Source: Gammaproteobacteria bacterium
GTDB taxonomy: Bacteria > Pseudomonadota > Gammaproteobacteria > S012-40
Assembly: GCA_029884425.1 (NCBI GenBank)
Contig: JAOUHV010000011.1
Location: 1-64,000 of the forward strand
Length of the DNA stretch: 64,000 bases
Reading direction: 5' to 3'
The notes beneath the pieces are model-generated. The model did no database searches and was not told where the DNA came from. It saw only the letters and a program-made list of their open reading frames with translations. The position numbers were made by a program, and so were the translations under genes. Every line of letters begins with the position of its first letter. Positions within the stretch are counted from its first letter, which is position 1. This document shows, piece by piece, positions 53,152-62,427 of the stretch.

Positions 53152-53565
53152 ATGTCTCTGTTCGGAGTATTTGATGTTGCAGGCTCGGCCCTAAGTGCCC
53201 AGTCCATCCGGTTGAATGTTACGTCCAGTAACTTGGCAAATGCGGAAACGGTAAGCAGCAGTACGGAAAAAACTTACCGCGCCCGACATCCGGTGTTTGC
53301 CACCGTCATGGATCCTTTTATGGAAAGTGCTCACCAGGCCGGGGTGAAGGTAAAAGGTATCGTGGAAAGCAAGGCAGAGTTGCGCATGCGCTACGAACCA
53401 GAGCATCCGTTGGCTGATGCCAAGGGGTACATTCATCTGCCCAATGTGAATGTTGTTGAAGAAATGGCTAATATGATCTCCGCATCCCGCTCGTACCAGA
53501 GTAATGTAGAGGTTATGAATACCGCAAAGCAGTTAATGCTGGCCACATTACGTCTGGGACAGTAA
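53152..53565 (+). CDS. flgC: Flagellar basal-body rod protein FlgC
   Basis: Proximal rod subunit, 137 residues. It has the N-terminal LNVTSSNLANAETVSSS and the C-terminal ASRSYQSNVEVMNTAKQLML motifs of the rod family. Two bases after flgB. Confidence 0.96.
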   Translation: MSLFGVFDVAGSALSAQSIRLNVTSSNLANAETVSSSTEKTYRARHPVFATVMDPFMESAHQAGVKVKGIVESKAELRMRYEPEHPLADAKGYIHLPNVNVVEEMANMISASRSYQSNVEVMNTAKQLMLATLRLGQ

Positions 53566-53598
53566 GTGGCAAAGGGTAATTAGCTCGGAGTAGAAGCC

Positions 53599-54294
53599 AT
53601 GCCAAAAGAAATTAATAACAATCCGCTGTACGACCAACTGGGTATCCAGAAGAAGCAGGCTGAGAAAAAAGATCAGAATGGCCTGGCGCAGGCGGATTTT
53701 TTGAAACTGTTGATGGCGCAAGTGCAGAACCAGGATCCACTAAAACCGCAGGATAATGGGGAGTTCTTGGGTCAGATGGCACAGTTCAGCACGGTTTCCG
53801 GACTGCAGGACATGCAAAAGTCCATCGACAATCTGGCAAACAGTTTTATGTCCAATCAGGCATTGCAGGCATCGAGTCTGGTAGGGCGTCTGGTACTTGT
53901 GCCAGGTGGCTCAGGATTTTTGCCTGAGCATGTCGAGGGCCAGGATCGATTCATGGCCGGTGCCATTGAGCCGGATGAACCGGTAAAAAGTGTCAAACTG
54001 GAAGTCGTTGGCGCCAATGGTGAGCTGGTGCGAACCATGCGCATGGGAGCGATGGATTCCGGTTTGGAACGATTTGTCTGGGATGGTCTGGATGATGCCG
54101 GCAATCCAGTAAAAGCTGGAAAGTATTCTATCAGGGCAACGGCCCTGGACGCAAAGGATGAACAGATTGCGCTGACAACGCACATGTTGGCGCCGGTTGA
54201 TAGCGTTACGCTCGGACGTAACGGTGAAAAGATGAAATTGAACGTCGCTGGTTTTGGCGCTATGGACATCGACAAGATTCGCGAAATTATGTAG
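53599..54294 (+). CDS. flgD: Flagellar hook cap protein FlgD
   Basis: Hook scaffold that promotes FlgE assembly. The 231-residue protein has the FLKLLMAQVQNQDPLKPQDN segment and a C-terminal FlgD Ig-like/Tudor-like domain (GLDDAGNPVKAGKYS). Confidence 0.95.
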   Translation: MPKEINNNPLYDQLGIQKKQAEKKDQNGLAQADFLKLLMAQVQNQDPLKPQDNGEFLGQMAQFSTVSGLQDMQKSIDNLANSFMSNQALQASSLVGRLVLVPGGSGFLPEHVEGQDRFMAGAIEPDEPVKSVKLEVVGANGELVRTMRMGAMDSGLERFVWDGLDDAGNPVKAGKYSIRATALDAKDEQIALTTHMLAPVDSVTLGRNGEKMKLNVAGFGAMDIDKIREIM

Positions 54295-54357
54295 TGAAAT
54301 GCGTGTGTAGTGGTTACTGGTTGTTCGGTAAATTTTCCTTGATGTAAGGAGTTTCTT

Positions 54358-55692
54358 ATGCCTTTTCGTATCGCTTTAAGTGGTTTGCATGCAGCGTCCA
54401 CCGACCTTTCGGTAACCGGTAATAATATCGCTAACTCGGCGACGGTTGGCTTCAAAAAATCGCGTGCTGAGTTTGTTGACGTGTATGCCCAAGCTTATGG
54501 CTCCATTACCAACGTGACTAATGGTTCTGGTGTGCGTACTCCCAATATTCGTCAGATGTTTGCTCAGGGGAATATTGAATATACAGATAACGCAACTGAC
54601 TTGGCGATTACTGGTCAGGGATTCTTTATTGTCGAAGATGACAAAGGTCGTTACCTGTCGCGCAACGGTACCTTTGGTTTGAACCGCGATGGTTTTGTGG
54701 TCAACAATACTGGCCAGACCTTGCAGGTTTTTCCAGCCGTCACTGTCGGTGCCAATACCACCTTTAACACTGGTTCGTTGATAGATCTGCAGTTGAAATC
54801 CGACATCGGCGCGCCACGCGCAACAACGCAAATTGATGTGAATTTGAATGTGGATGGCGATTTGACACCGCTAGTAATACCTACTGCGGGTGGTACTGTC
54901 TTTAACACGGATACCGTACCTCCATTCTCTCCTGCAGACCCTGCAACCTACCATCATGTAACTGCGTCTACAGTATATGACAGTTTGGGAGCGCCACATG
55001 TGGTGACCATGTATTATCGTAAAGTCGATGATTCTCCTACGGTAGCAAGCAATACTTGGCAGGTATTTACCGAAGTGGATGGATTGCCTACTTCTCCTTT
55101 TGATACCGTAGGTGCGGTTGCCGCTGGCGCAGGTACGCCTGCAGTGATGCGATTTAATACTGACGGTACGCTGGCGAATGTGACTGTTGGCGCGACATCA
55201 ACAACCACTTTGACGTTGGACACCATTAATACCACCACAGGCTCTGCGCCGCTGAACCTGACATTTGATTACGGACCTACTACGCAATACGGTAGTGAGT
55301 TTGCGGTTAACGATCTTTCCCAGGATGGTTTTACCACAGGTCGACTCACCGGCTTCGACGTTGAAGAAAATGGCATAGTCTATGCTCGTTACACTAATGG
55401 TAACGCAGAAATTCTTGGCATGGTGGGTTTGGCAACCGTAGCCAATCCTCAAGGCTTGCGCCAGAAAGGGGATTCTCTGTGGGTAGAAACCTTTGATGCT
55501 GGTGATGTGGTTTTGGGTCAGCCAGGAACAGCCAGTCTGGGTTTGATCCAGGCGGGTGCGCTTGAAGCGTCGACAGTGGAAATTGCAGATGAACTGGTCA
55601 ACATGATTGTTGCGCAACGCAACTATCAGGCAAATGCCCAGGTCATTAGTACTGCCGATCAGCTAACCCAGACATTGCTGCAAATCCGATAA
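54358..55692 (+). CDS. flgE: Flagellar hook protein FlgE
   Basis: Major hook subunit, 444 residues. It shows the N-terminal SVTGNNIANSATVGFKKSR motif (here LSVTGNNIANSATVGF) and the C-terminal VNMIVAQRNYQANAQVIS helix. AAGGAG lies before ATG 54358. Confidence 0.96.
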   Translation: MPFRIALSGLHAASTDLSVTGNNIANSATVGFKKSRAEFVDVYAQAYGSITNVTNGSGVRTPNIRQMFAQGNIEYTDNATDLAITGQGFFIVEDDKGRYLSRNGTFGLNRDGFVVNNTGQTLQVFPAVTVGANTTFNTGSLIDLQLKSDIGAPRATTQIDVNLNVDGDLTPLVIPTAGGTVFNTDTVPPFSPADPATYHHVTASTVYDSLGAPHVVTMYYRKVDDSPTVASNTWQVFTEVDGLPTSPFDTVGAVAAGAGTPAVMRFNTDGTLANVTVGATSTTTLTLDTINTTTGSAPLNLTFDYGPTTQYGSEFAVNDLSQDGFTTGRLTGFDVEENGIVYARYTNGNAEILGMVGLATVANPQGLRQKGDSLWVETFDAGDVVLGQPGTASLGLIQAGALEASTVEIADELVNMIVAQRNYQANAQVISTADQLTQTLLQIR

Positions 55693-55712
55693 TTGATCGA
55701 GGTATGTAGTTT

Positions 55713-56453
55713 ATGGATAGAATGCTCTATATCGGTATGACCGCTGCGCAAGAGTCGATGTACGCGCAGGGGTTGAACAACCACAATCTGGCGAACGTCA
55801 ACACCACCGGCTTTCGCGCCGATTTAGAGCAATTTCGCAGTATGCCTGTGTTTGGGCCCGGCCATCCCAGCCGGGCTTACTCCATGACGGAACGGCCTGG
55901 CATTGATTTTCGCCAGGGTGCGATGATTACTACAGGCAATCCAATGGACATGGCCATCAAGGGCAATGGCTGGTTTGCCGTGGAAGGACCGGATGGCAGT
56001 GAGGCCTATACTCGTGCCGGCGATTTTCGTGTGGACGCCAGAGGCTTTTTGCTGACGGGCACCGGTTTGCGGGTGATGGGAAATGCCGGACCGATTGTGA
56101 TTCCGCCGGCGCAAAGTATGTCTATCGGCAATGACGGTTCTATCCGCATTCAACCGCTGGGGCAAAATGCGGCCACCATGGCCGATGTTGGCCGCATCAA
56201 GATGGTTAATCCGGGCAACGCCAACATGGAAAAAGGCAGCGATGGCCTGTTTCGCACGCGTGAGGGCAATCCTGCGGATGCGGATTTGAATATGCGTGTC
56301 ATGACCGGCATGCTGGAAAGCAGCAACGTCAATGTGGTTGAAGCCATGGCGAAAATGATCACGCTGCAACGCAATTTTGATATGCAAACCAAGGTGATGA
56401 AAGCGGCGCAAGACAACGATCAGGCCACAGATACTTTGATGCGTATCAGTTAA
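55713..56453 (+). CDS. flgF: Flagellar basal-body rod protein FlgF
   Basis: Rod subunit, 246 residues. It has the N-terminal LNNHNLANVNTTGFRADLEQ and the C-terminal SNVNVVEAMAKMITLQRNFD motif. It ends its transcription unit before a strong terminator. Confidence 0.95.
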   Translation: MDRMLYIGMTAAQESMYAQGLNNHNLANVNTTGFRADLEQFRSMPVFGPGHPSRAYSMTERPGIDFRQGAMITTGNPMDMAIKGNGWFAVEGPDGSEAYTRAGDFRVDARGFLLTGTGLRVMGNAGPIVIPPAQSMSIGNDGSIRIQPLGQNAATMADVGRIKMVNPGNANMEKGSDGLFRTREGNPADADLNMRVMTGMLESSNVNVVEAMAKMITLQRNFDMQTKVMKAAQDNDQATDTLMRIS

Positions 56454-56478
56454 CAGCAATATTGAATCGTACACACAG

Positions 56479-56505
56479 CGGCGCCTTTGAGGCGCCGTTT
56501 TTTTT
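56479..56505 (+). terminator. Terminator between flgF and flgG
   Basis: CGGCGCCT/AGGCGCCG stem with a TTG loop and T8. It interrupts the flagellar run and requires a new promoter for flgG. Confidence 0.93.
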
Positions 56506-56538
56506 CGCGAATAAAAAGAGTTTGGTTTTGTGATGCAT

Positions 56539-56554
56539 TGGTACGGCAATTGAA
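56539..56554 (+). promoter_or_regulatory. Sigma-54-like promoter for flgGHI
   Basis: TGGTACG-GCAA-TTGAA. The -24 box is good, but the -12 has GA instead of GC. It is 35 bases before flgG, like the other two. Confidence 0.55.
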
Positions 56555-56589
56555 TATTACCAAGCATAGTCAGTATGAGTGAGGGTGCT

Positions 56590-57375
56590 ATGGATCGATC
56601 ACTATGGATTGCCAAAACCGGACTGGAAACACAGTCCACACGTATGTCGGTCATCTCGAACAACTTGGCCAACGTGAGCACCGCCGGCTTCAAAAAGAGC
56701 CGCGGTATTTTTCAGGATTTGATTTATCAAAATGTTCGTCAGCCAGGCGGCAAAAGTAGCGAAGACACCATTTTGCCTTCGGGTTTCATGCTGGGCAGTG
56801 GTGCGCGTACGGTTGCAACAGAAAAGCTGCATACGCAAGGCGCGTTCATCCAGACAGATAACACTTACGATATGGCGATTCAGGGGCGCGGATTTTTCCG
56901 TATTCAACTGCCCAATGGTCAGGTGGCGTATACGCGTGACGGTGCGTTTCGTGTTGATCATGAAGGCCGGGTAGTGACTGCAACAGGTTATCTGTTGGAT
57001 CCGCCGATTACTGTGCCGTTTAACGCGATGTCGTTTACGGTGGGCAACGATGGAGTAGTGACGGTCTCGGAACCAGGCACGCCAACAGTGACTCAGGTTG
57101 GTGAGGTGCAACTGTCAGATTTTATCAATCCCTCCGGTCTGCAGCCCATGGGTGAGAACTTGTACATCGAAACCGCTGCCAGTGGTCCACCGCAGGACAG
57201 CGCACCTGGTCAGAATGGCATAGGCACCTTGATTCAAGGATCGATTGAAAGTTCCAACGTCAATGTTGTTGAAGAGTTGGTCAACATGATCGAAGCACAA
57301 CGCGCTTATGAAATGAATTCAAAAGCCGTCGCCGCTGTGGATGGCATGCTGCGTAACTTGAATCAGACACTCTAA
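56590..57375 (+). CDS. flgG: Flagellar distal rod protein FlgG
   Basis: Distal rod subunit, 261 residues. ATG 56590 gives MDRSLWIAKTGLETQSTRM, matching FlgG; a Met five codons upstream is less likely. It has the SNNLANVSTAGFKKSRG and VNMIEAQRAYEMNSKAV motifs. First gene after the new promoter. Confidence 0.96.
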   Translation: MDRSLWIAKTGLETQSTRMSVISNNLANVSTAGFKKSRGIFQDLIYQNVRQPGGKSSEDTILPSGFMLGSGARTVATEKLHTQGAFIQTDNTYDMAIQGRGFFRIQLPNGQVAYTRDGAFRVDHEGRVVTATGYLLDPPITVPFNAMSFTVGNDGVVTVSEPGTPTVTQVGEVQLSDFINPSGLQPMGENLYIETAASGPPQDSAPGQNGIGTLIQGSIESSNVNVVEELVNMIEAQRAYEMNSKAVAAVDGMLRNLNQTL

Positions 57376-57391
57376 CCGATAGGGTAATGAT

Positions 57392-58063
57392 ATGAAGCGA
57401 CTATTAGTGTTTCCTGTGATTTTGCTGAGTGCGGCGTGCAGTCTCAATCCGCCGCCAAAGCCAGATCCTGAATACGCGCCAGTGCGTCCGGTGGTAGCAG
57501 AACCACCACCCACTGAAGATGGTGGCTTGTATCAGGGCGGCTATGGCATGAGCTTGTACGCGGATATGTCGTCCAAGCGCGTTGGTGATTTGATTACAGT
57601 CATTTTGCAAGAAAGCACCAACGCGTCCAAATCGGTGAGTACCAAAACCGCCAAGTCGAGCAATATCGACTTGCCGGGGCCAAGTATCATGGGCAAGCCC
57701 GTGACGTACAACGGCACCGAATTGTTCAGCGCATCGGTGGGGCAGTCGCGCGATTTTAATGGTACTGGTGATGCGAGCCAAAGCAACAGCCTCAGTGGCC
57801 GTTTGACGGTGGTGGTGACTGAAGTCTTACCCAACGGCAATTTGCTGGTGCGTGGCGAAAAACGTTTGCAACTGAATCAGGGCAGCGAGTTCGTAAAATT
57901 ATCTGGCTTGGTCAGACCTGCAGACATTCGTCCGGACAACAGTATTTTGTCTTCCAGTGTTGCGAATGCGTCCATCATCTACAGCGGCGAAGGTTCGCTG
58001 GCGGATGCGGGTTCGCCCGGATTGTTTTCACGCTTGGTCAGCAGCGCCTGGTGGCCGTTTTAA
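57392..58063 (+). CDS. flgH: Flagellar L-ring lipoprotein FlgH
   Basis: Outer-membrane L-ring subunit, 223 residues, with lipobox LSAAC. The VLPNGNLLVRGEKRLQLNQG and IRPADI-type segments are typical. Together with FlgI it forms the bushing. Confidence 0.96.
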   Translation: MKRLLVFPVILLSAACSLNPPPKPDPEYAPVRPVVAEPPPTEDGGLYQGGYGMSLYADMSSKRVGDLITVILQESTNASKSVSTKTAKSSNIDLPGPSIMGKPVTYNGTELFSASVGQSRDFNGTGDASQSNSLSGRLTVVVTEVLPNGNLLVRGEKRLQLNQGSEFVKLSGLVRPADIRPDNSILSSSVANASIIYSGEGSLADAGSPGLFSRLVSSAWWPF

Positions 58064-58075
58064 CAGGATGAATGT

Positions 58076-59173
58076 ATGAAAAAAATTATCAGTGTCATCG
58101 CGCTCATGCTGTGTACAGCACAACCGGTGTTGGCTGAACGTATCAAAGACCTCGCATCCGTTGCCGGCGTACGCAGCAATCAGTTGGTGGGTTACGGGTT
58201 GGTGGTTGGTTTGGATGGCACGGGTGATCAAACCCAGCAAACGCCGTTTACCGTGCAGAGTTTGCGCGGCATGTTGTCACAGTTTGGCATTGTATTGCCG
58301 CCTAATGTGAACCCACAGCTGAAAAATGTGGCCGCTGTGTCGGTGACCGCTGAATTGCCCGCGTTTGCCAAACCCGGCCAGCGGATTGATGTTACCGTGG
58401 CATCCATCGGTAATGCCAAAAGTTTGCGTGGTGGCAGTTTGTTGATGACGCCGCTAAAGGCGGTGAATGGTCAGGTGTATGCACTGGCTCAAGGTAATTT
58501 GATTGTCAGCGGTTTTGGTGCCGCGGCTGACGGTTCACGTGTGACTGTCAATGTTCCCAGCGTTGGACGCATTCCCAATGGTGCGAGTGTTGAGCGTACT
58601 GTTCCCAGCAGCTTTGGCGAAGGCAGTAGCGTGTTGCTCAATTTGAACGTAGCGGATTTTACAACGGCTAATCGTTTGGCGAAGGGCATAAATAAAATCA
58701 TGGGTGAAGGTGTGGCTGCGGCGGTGGATGGATCAACGGTGCGAGTGCAAGCACCACAGGATGCTTCGCAACGCGTGGCTTTTGCCGCAGAACTGGAAAA
58801 CATTCAGATTGAACCGGGTGAAGCAGCGGCACGTGTGATTATCAACTCGCGCACCGGCACAGTGGTGATTGGCAATCATGTGCAGGTGCAACCTGCCGCG
58901 GTGTCCCACGGCAGTTTGACGGTGCGGATCACACCGCAACCGCAAGTGAGTCAGCCAGCGCCACTCAGTGGTGGTCAGACCGCTGTTTTACCGGCTACCA
59001 ATATTCAGATTACTCAGGAAAACAACAAAATGTTTATGTTCAATCCTGGCGTTTCATTGGATGAAATTGTTCGTGCAGTGAATCAGGTGGGTGCCTCGCC
59101 CGGTGATTTGGTGGCAATACTTGAAGCGCTCAAAGAAGCTGGTGCGTTGCGCGCCGAGCTGATCATCATCTAA
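58076..59173 (+). CDS. flgI: Flagellar P-ring protein FlgI
   Basis: Periplasmic P-ring subunit, 365 residues, with a signal peptide. The [20 protein letters not shown] and [12 protein letters not shown] segments are diagnostic. A strong terminator follows. Confidence 0.97.
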   Translation: MKKIISVIALMLCTAQPVLAERIKDLASVAGVRSNQLVGYGLVVGLDGTGDQTQQTPFTVQSLRGMLSQFGIVLPPNVNPQLKNVAAVSVTAELPAFAKPGQRIDVTVASIGNAKSLRGGSLLMTPLKAVNGQVYALAQGNLIVSGFGAAADGSRVTVNVPSVGRIPNGASVERTVPSSFGEGSSVLLNLNVADFTTANRLAKGINKIMGEGVAAAVDGSTVRVQAPQDASQRVAFAAELENIQIEPGEAAARVIINSRTGTVVIGNHVQVQPAAVSHGSLTVRITPQPQVSQPAPLSGGQTAVLPATNIQITQENNKMFMFNPGVSLDEIVRAVNQVGASPGDLVAILEALKEAGALRAELIII

Positions 59174-59198
59174 GCGGCGAATTGCCGCCTGGCCAGAG

Positions 59199-59228
59199 TT
59201 TGCCGCCCTCATCCGGCGGCAAATTGTT
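59199..59228 (+). terminator. Terminator between flgI and flgJ
   Basis: TTTGCCGCC/GGCGGCAAA stem with a CTCATCC loop, then TTGTTTTT. A second small hairpin, GCGGC-GAATT-GCCGC (59174-59188), lies just upstream and could compete for the same bases. Confidence 0.85.
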
Positions 59229-59321
59229 TTTAAGCTCAATAAGACTCGGTCTTGAGTTAAATTCCCTTCCAATTGGTTGTTTTTAAAGCAGTTATTTTCA
59301 TTGTGCCGATTAAATAGGCAG

Positions 59322-59337
59322 TGGCACATATCTTGAA
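59322..59337 (+). promoter_or_regulatory. Sigma-54-like promoter for flgJKL
   Basis: TGGCACA-TATC-TTGAA, 36 bases before flgJ. The -24 is perfect; the -12 has GA rather than GC, as in the flgG promoter. Confidence 0.6.
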
Positions 59338-59373
59338 GTCACCTGGTAAAGGTCTAACCAGAGTGAGCACAAA

Positions 59374-60408
59374 ATGATTTCCACCGGCGCTGATGTCTAT
59401 CTCAATATCAATGGTCTGAATGACATCCGTCGCCAGTCGCGCAAGGATGAAAAACAGGCATTGCGCGAGGTCGCTCAGCAGTTTGAATCCATCTTCATGA
59501 AAATGATGCTCAAGTCCATGCGCGACGCAAGCTTTGGCGATCCCATGTTTGATTCAGAAAGCGGATCGTTTTATCGCGACATGTACGACGATCAGTTGGT
59601 GATGGAATTGAGTAAAAACGGTTCCGTAGGCTTGGCCAACGTACTGGTTGAACAGCTTGGTCGTTATCTGCCTGCGGCAGACAAAAAAGAGGCGAAAACA
59701 ACGCCGGTGGTGACGTCTTCTGCAGTTGCCACTGCCAACCAATTGCATGTAACGCAACGTCGTGCGGTTGCTGCTGCAGAGCAGGGGCGTGACAACATGG
59801 TTGAACCGCCTGTAGCAATGTTTGATGTCACAGCGGCGAACGTCAGTGAACCTGTAGCTGCTGAACAATCACCGCAGCTGAAGCCCATATCCCCAACAAT
59901 TGATTTCAATGCCGGTGATCCAGAGTCGTTTGTGAAAAATCTGTATCCGCTGGCGCAGCGTAGCGCCGCCGAGTTGGGTGTGAAACCTGAAGTGTTGTTG
60001 GCTCAGGCAGCACTGGAAACGGGTTGGGGCGGGGCGGTAGTGCGTAACGCCGATGGCAGCAGCAGCAACAACCTGTTCAATATCAAAGCTGATTCGCGCT
60101 GGGGTGGCGGCAGTGCCCAAGTGGCGACGCTGGAATACCGCGACGGTATTGCCCGCAAAGAACAAGCACGCTTCCGCAGTTACGATTCCTATGAACAGAG
60201 TTTTGCGGACTATGCAAACTTGATCAAAAACAGTCCACGTTATAGCGAAGCGGTGAAGCATGCCGGTGACAGTCATCGCTATGTCGAGGAATTACAGCAG
60301 GCTGGTTATGCCACGGATCCTCGTTATGCAGAAAAGATAAAAGCGATTATGCAGCGCCAAACCTTGGCGCCAACGCAACTGGCTGATGCCAGCGCACAGT
60401 CAGAGTGA
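59374..60408 (+). CDS. flgJ: Flagellar rod assembly muramidase FlgJ
   Basis: Rod cap (N-terminal, about 1-100; FESIFMKMMLKSMRDASF) fused to a C-terminal peptidoglycan hydrolase domain (LLAQAALETGWGG, NLFNIKAD). The 344-residue length is normal for the two-domain form. It opens the peptidoglycan for the rod. Confidence 0.95.
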   Translation: MISTGADVYLNINGLNDIRRQSRKDEKQALREVAQQFESIFMKMMLKSMRDASFGDPMFDSESGSFYRDMYDDQLVMELSKNGSVGLANVLVEQLGRYLPAADKKEAKTTPVVTSSAVATANQLHVTQRRAVAAAEQGRDNMVEPPVAMFDVTAANVSEPVAAEQSPQLKPISPTIDFNAGDPESFVKNLYPLAQRSAAELGVKPEVLLAQAALETGWGGAVVRNADGSSSNNLFNIKADSRWGGGSAQVATLEYRDGIARKEQARFRSYDSYEQSFADYANLIKNSPRYSEAVKHAGDSHRYVEELQQAGYATDPRYAEKIKAIMQRQTLAPTQLADASAQSE

Positions 60409-60426
60409 TGGGAATAGGAGCAACTT

Positions 60427-62421
60427 ATGCCATCAGGTAGCATTTTTAATATCGGTGTCTCTGGTCTTATTGCATTTCAGCGCAATTTGTCAACGACCGG
60501 TCATAATATTTCCAACGTCAACACTGAAGGCTATTCACGGCAGCGCGTTGAACTAACGGCTCAGCGTCCCATTCCCAGCGGCATGGGTTTCATTGGTAAC
60601 GGCGTTGATGTTCAGACCACTCGTCGCATGTTTGATGAACATGCTACCAATCAGGTGCGTTCGCGCAGTTCTTCAACTGAATTTTTCTCCGAGCTACGGC
60701 ATCTTTCCGAGCAGGTGGATAATCTTCTGGCTGACCCTGATGCGGGCATTGCCTCAGCACTGAATGCTTTTTTTGATTCAGTGCAGGGTTTGTCAGATGA
60801 CCCAAGTTCTATCCCTGCACGCGAAGTAATGCTGACCAATGCTCAGGGATTGGTGGATCGCTTTGATACCATGGATGAATGGTTGGATGACCTGACGGTG
60901 ACAGCCAATGATCGCATCGTCAACGTGGTCGGCGAAATCAATGCACTGGCAAAAAATATCGCTGATTTGAATAATGACATCATTGTGGCATCCGGTATCA
61001 GCGGTGGTCAGCCACCCAATGACTTGCTCGACCGCCGCGATCATTTGATTGACGAATTGTCAAAACGCATCAATGTCAACATCGTTACTGAAAATAATGG
61101 CATGCAAAACGTGTATGTGGGCATGGGGCAAAGTCTGGTGCTGGGCACACAAACCATGGACCTGGTTGGTCGGGCCAATCCTGATGATCCAGAAAATTTC
61201 GAAGTCGCTTATACCATGCCCAATGGTACTCTGGTTCCGATTACCCGCATGATTAACGGCGGTCAGCTAGGTGGTGTACTGAAGTTTCGTGATGAAGTTC
61301 TGAATCCTGCAAAAAATCACCTGGGGCGTCTGTCCATGGCTATCGCCGAGACGTTTAATGACCAACATAAGCTAGGTGTGGATCTGGATGGTTTGTTGGG
61401 CACAGACTTTTTTGTGGAGCCTCAGCCACTAAGCACATCCAGTGTTTTCAATGTCGGTGCAGAAACAGTGACGACCCGTGTTGTCGATATTACCGCACTG
61501 ACGACGGATGAATATCGAATGAATTATGATGGGGCGAATTATACGCTCACCAATCTGTCCAACAACGCCAAAACAACATTAACTGTGGCCGCTGGTGGTC
61601 CGCCTATCGTATTTAACCCAGTGGATGGTTTGGAAATCGAGATCACCAACACCCCTGTGGCCGGTGACACTTTTTATATTCGCCCTACGCGTAATTCAGC
61701 GCGTATCTTTGAGAAATTAATCGAAGACCCCAATCGTATTGCGGCTGCTGGACCGCTAACGACAGGCATTGCGACCAAAAATCTGGGTAACGCGAAGATT
61801 AATGAAGCAACCGTCGTTGATTTCACTAATCCTGCGTTTACTACCGTTCCTGGTAGTCTGTCGCCTCCTATTGTGATTCGATTTGATGATCCACCTTTAG
61901 CTGTACCCATGTCCTACAGCATTATAGATGCGAACACGTTAGTGCCTATCGAAACAGGTATTGCTTACGACCCGACTTCCAATGTTGGTCATGATGTATT
62001 TCCTACGCCTGGCGCAGTTGATTATGGTTATCGCATTCGCCTGGATGGAGTTCCCCAGCCTGGTGATGAGTTCATGGTGAACTTCAATACCAACGGTGTG
62101 AGTGACAACCGCAATGCCTTGGAACTGGCAGCGCTGCAAATCAAAGGCACCATGATCGGCGGAAATGCCTCATATCATGATGCTTACAGTGAACTGGTTG
62201 TAAGTGTGGGAAATCAGACCCGCCAATCACAGATCAATGAACAGGCACAGAGCGCCTTGTTGCACGAAGCCCAGGCAGTGCGTGAAAGTGTTTCTGGTGT
62301 CAATCTGGATGAAGAAGCGGCAAACCTGTTGAAGTATCAGCAGGCATACGCTGCTGCAGCACAAGTAATCGCAGCCGCTGACGAAGTGTTTCAAACACTG
62401 ATGGCTGCAGTAAGGAGGTAA
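60427..62421 (+). CDS. flgK: Flagellar hook-associated protein 1 FlgK
   Basis: Hook-filament junction protein, 664 residues. It has the N-terminal NLSTTGHNISNVNTEGYSRQ and the C-terminal NLDEEAANLLKYQQAYAAA helix typical of FlgK. The middle region is variable, as usual. Confidence 0.96.
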   Translation: MPSGSIFNIGVSGLIAFQRNLSTTGHNISNVNTEGYSRQRVELTAQRPIPSGMGFIGNGVDVQTTRRMFDEHATNQVRSRSSSTEFFSELRHLSEQVDNLLADPDAGIASALNAFFDSVQGLSDDPSSIPAREVMLTNAQGLVDRFDTMDEWLDDLTVTANDRIVNVVGEINALAKNIADLNNDIIVASGISGGQPPNDLLDRRDHLIDELSKRINVNIVTENNGMQNVYVGMGQSLVLGTQTMDLVGRANPDDPENFEVAYTMPNGTLVPITRMINGGQLGGVLKFRDEVLNPAKNHLGRLSMAIAETFNDQHKLGVDLDGLLGTDFFVEPQPLSTSSVFNVGAETVTTRVVDITALTTDEYRMNYDGANYTLTNLSNNAKTTLTVAAGGPPIVFNPVDGLEIEITNTPVAGDTFYIRPTRNSARIFEKLIEDPNRIAAAGPLTTGIATKNLGNAKINEATVVDFTNPAFTTVPGSLSPPIVIRFDDPPLAVPMSYSIIDANTLVPIETGIAYDPTSNVGHDVFPTPGAVDYGYRIRLDGVPQPGDEFMVNFNTNGVSDNRNALELAALQIKGTMIGGNASYHDAYSELVVSVGNQTRQSQINEQAQSALLHEAQAVRESVSGVNLDEEAANLLKYQQAYAAAAQVIAAADEVFQTLMAAVRR

Positions 62422-62427
62422 TAGCTA

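Noticed and set aside
59284-59312. Sigma-28 promoter upstream of flgJ (TAAAG ... GCCGATTA)
   Set aside because: Spacing is two bases too long, and a better sigma-54-like site lies closer to the gene.
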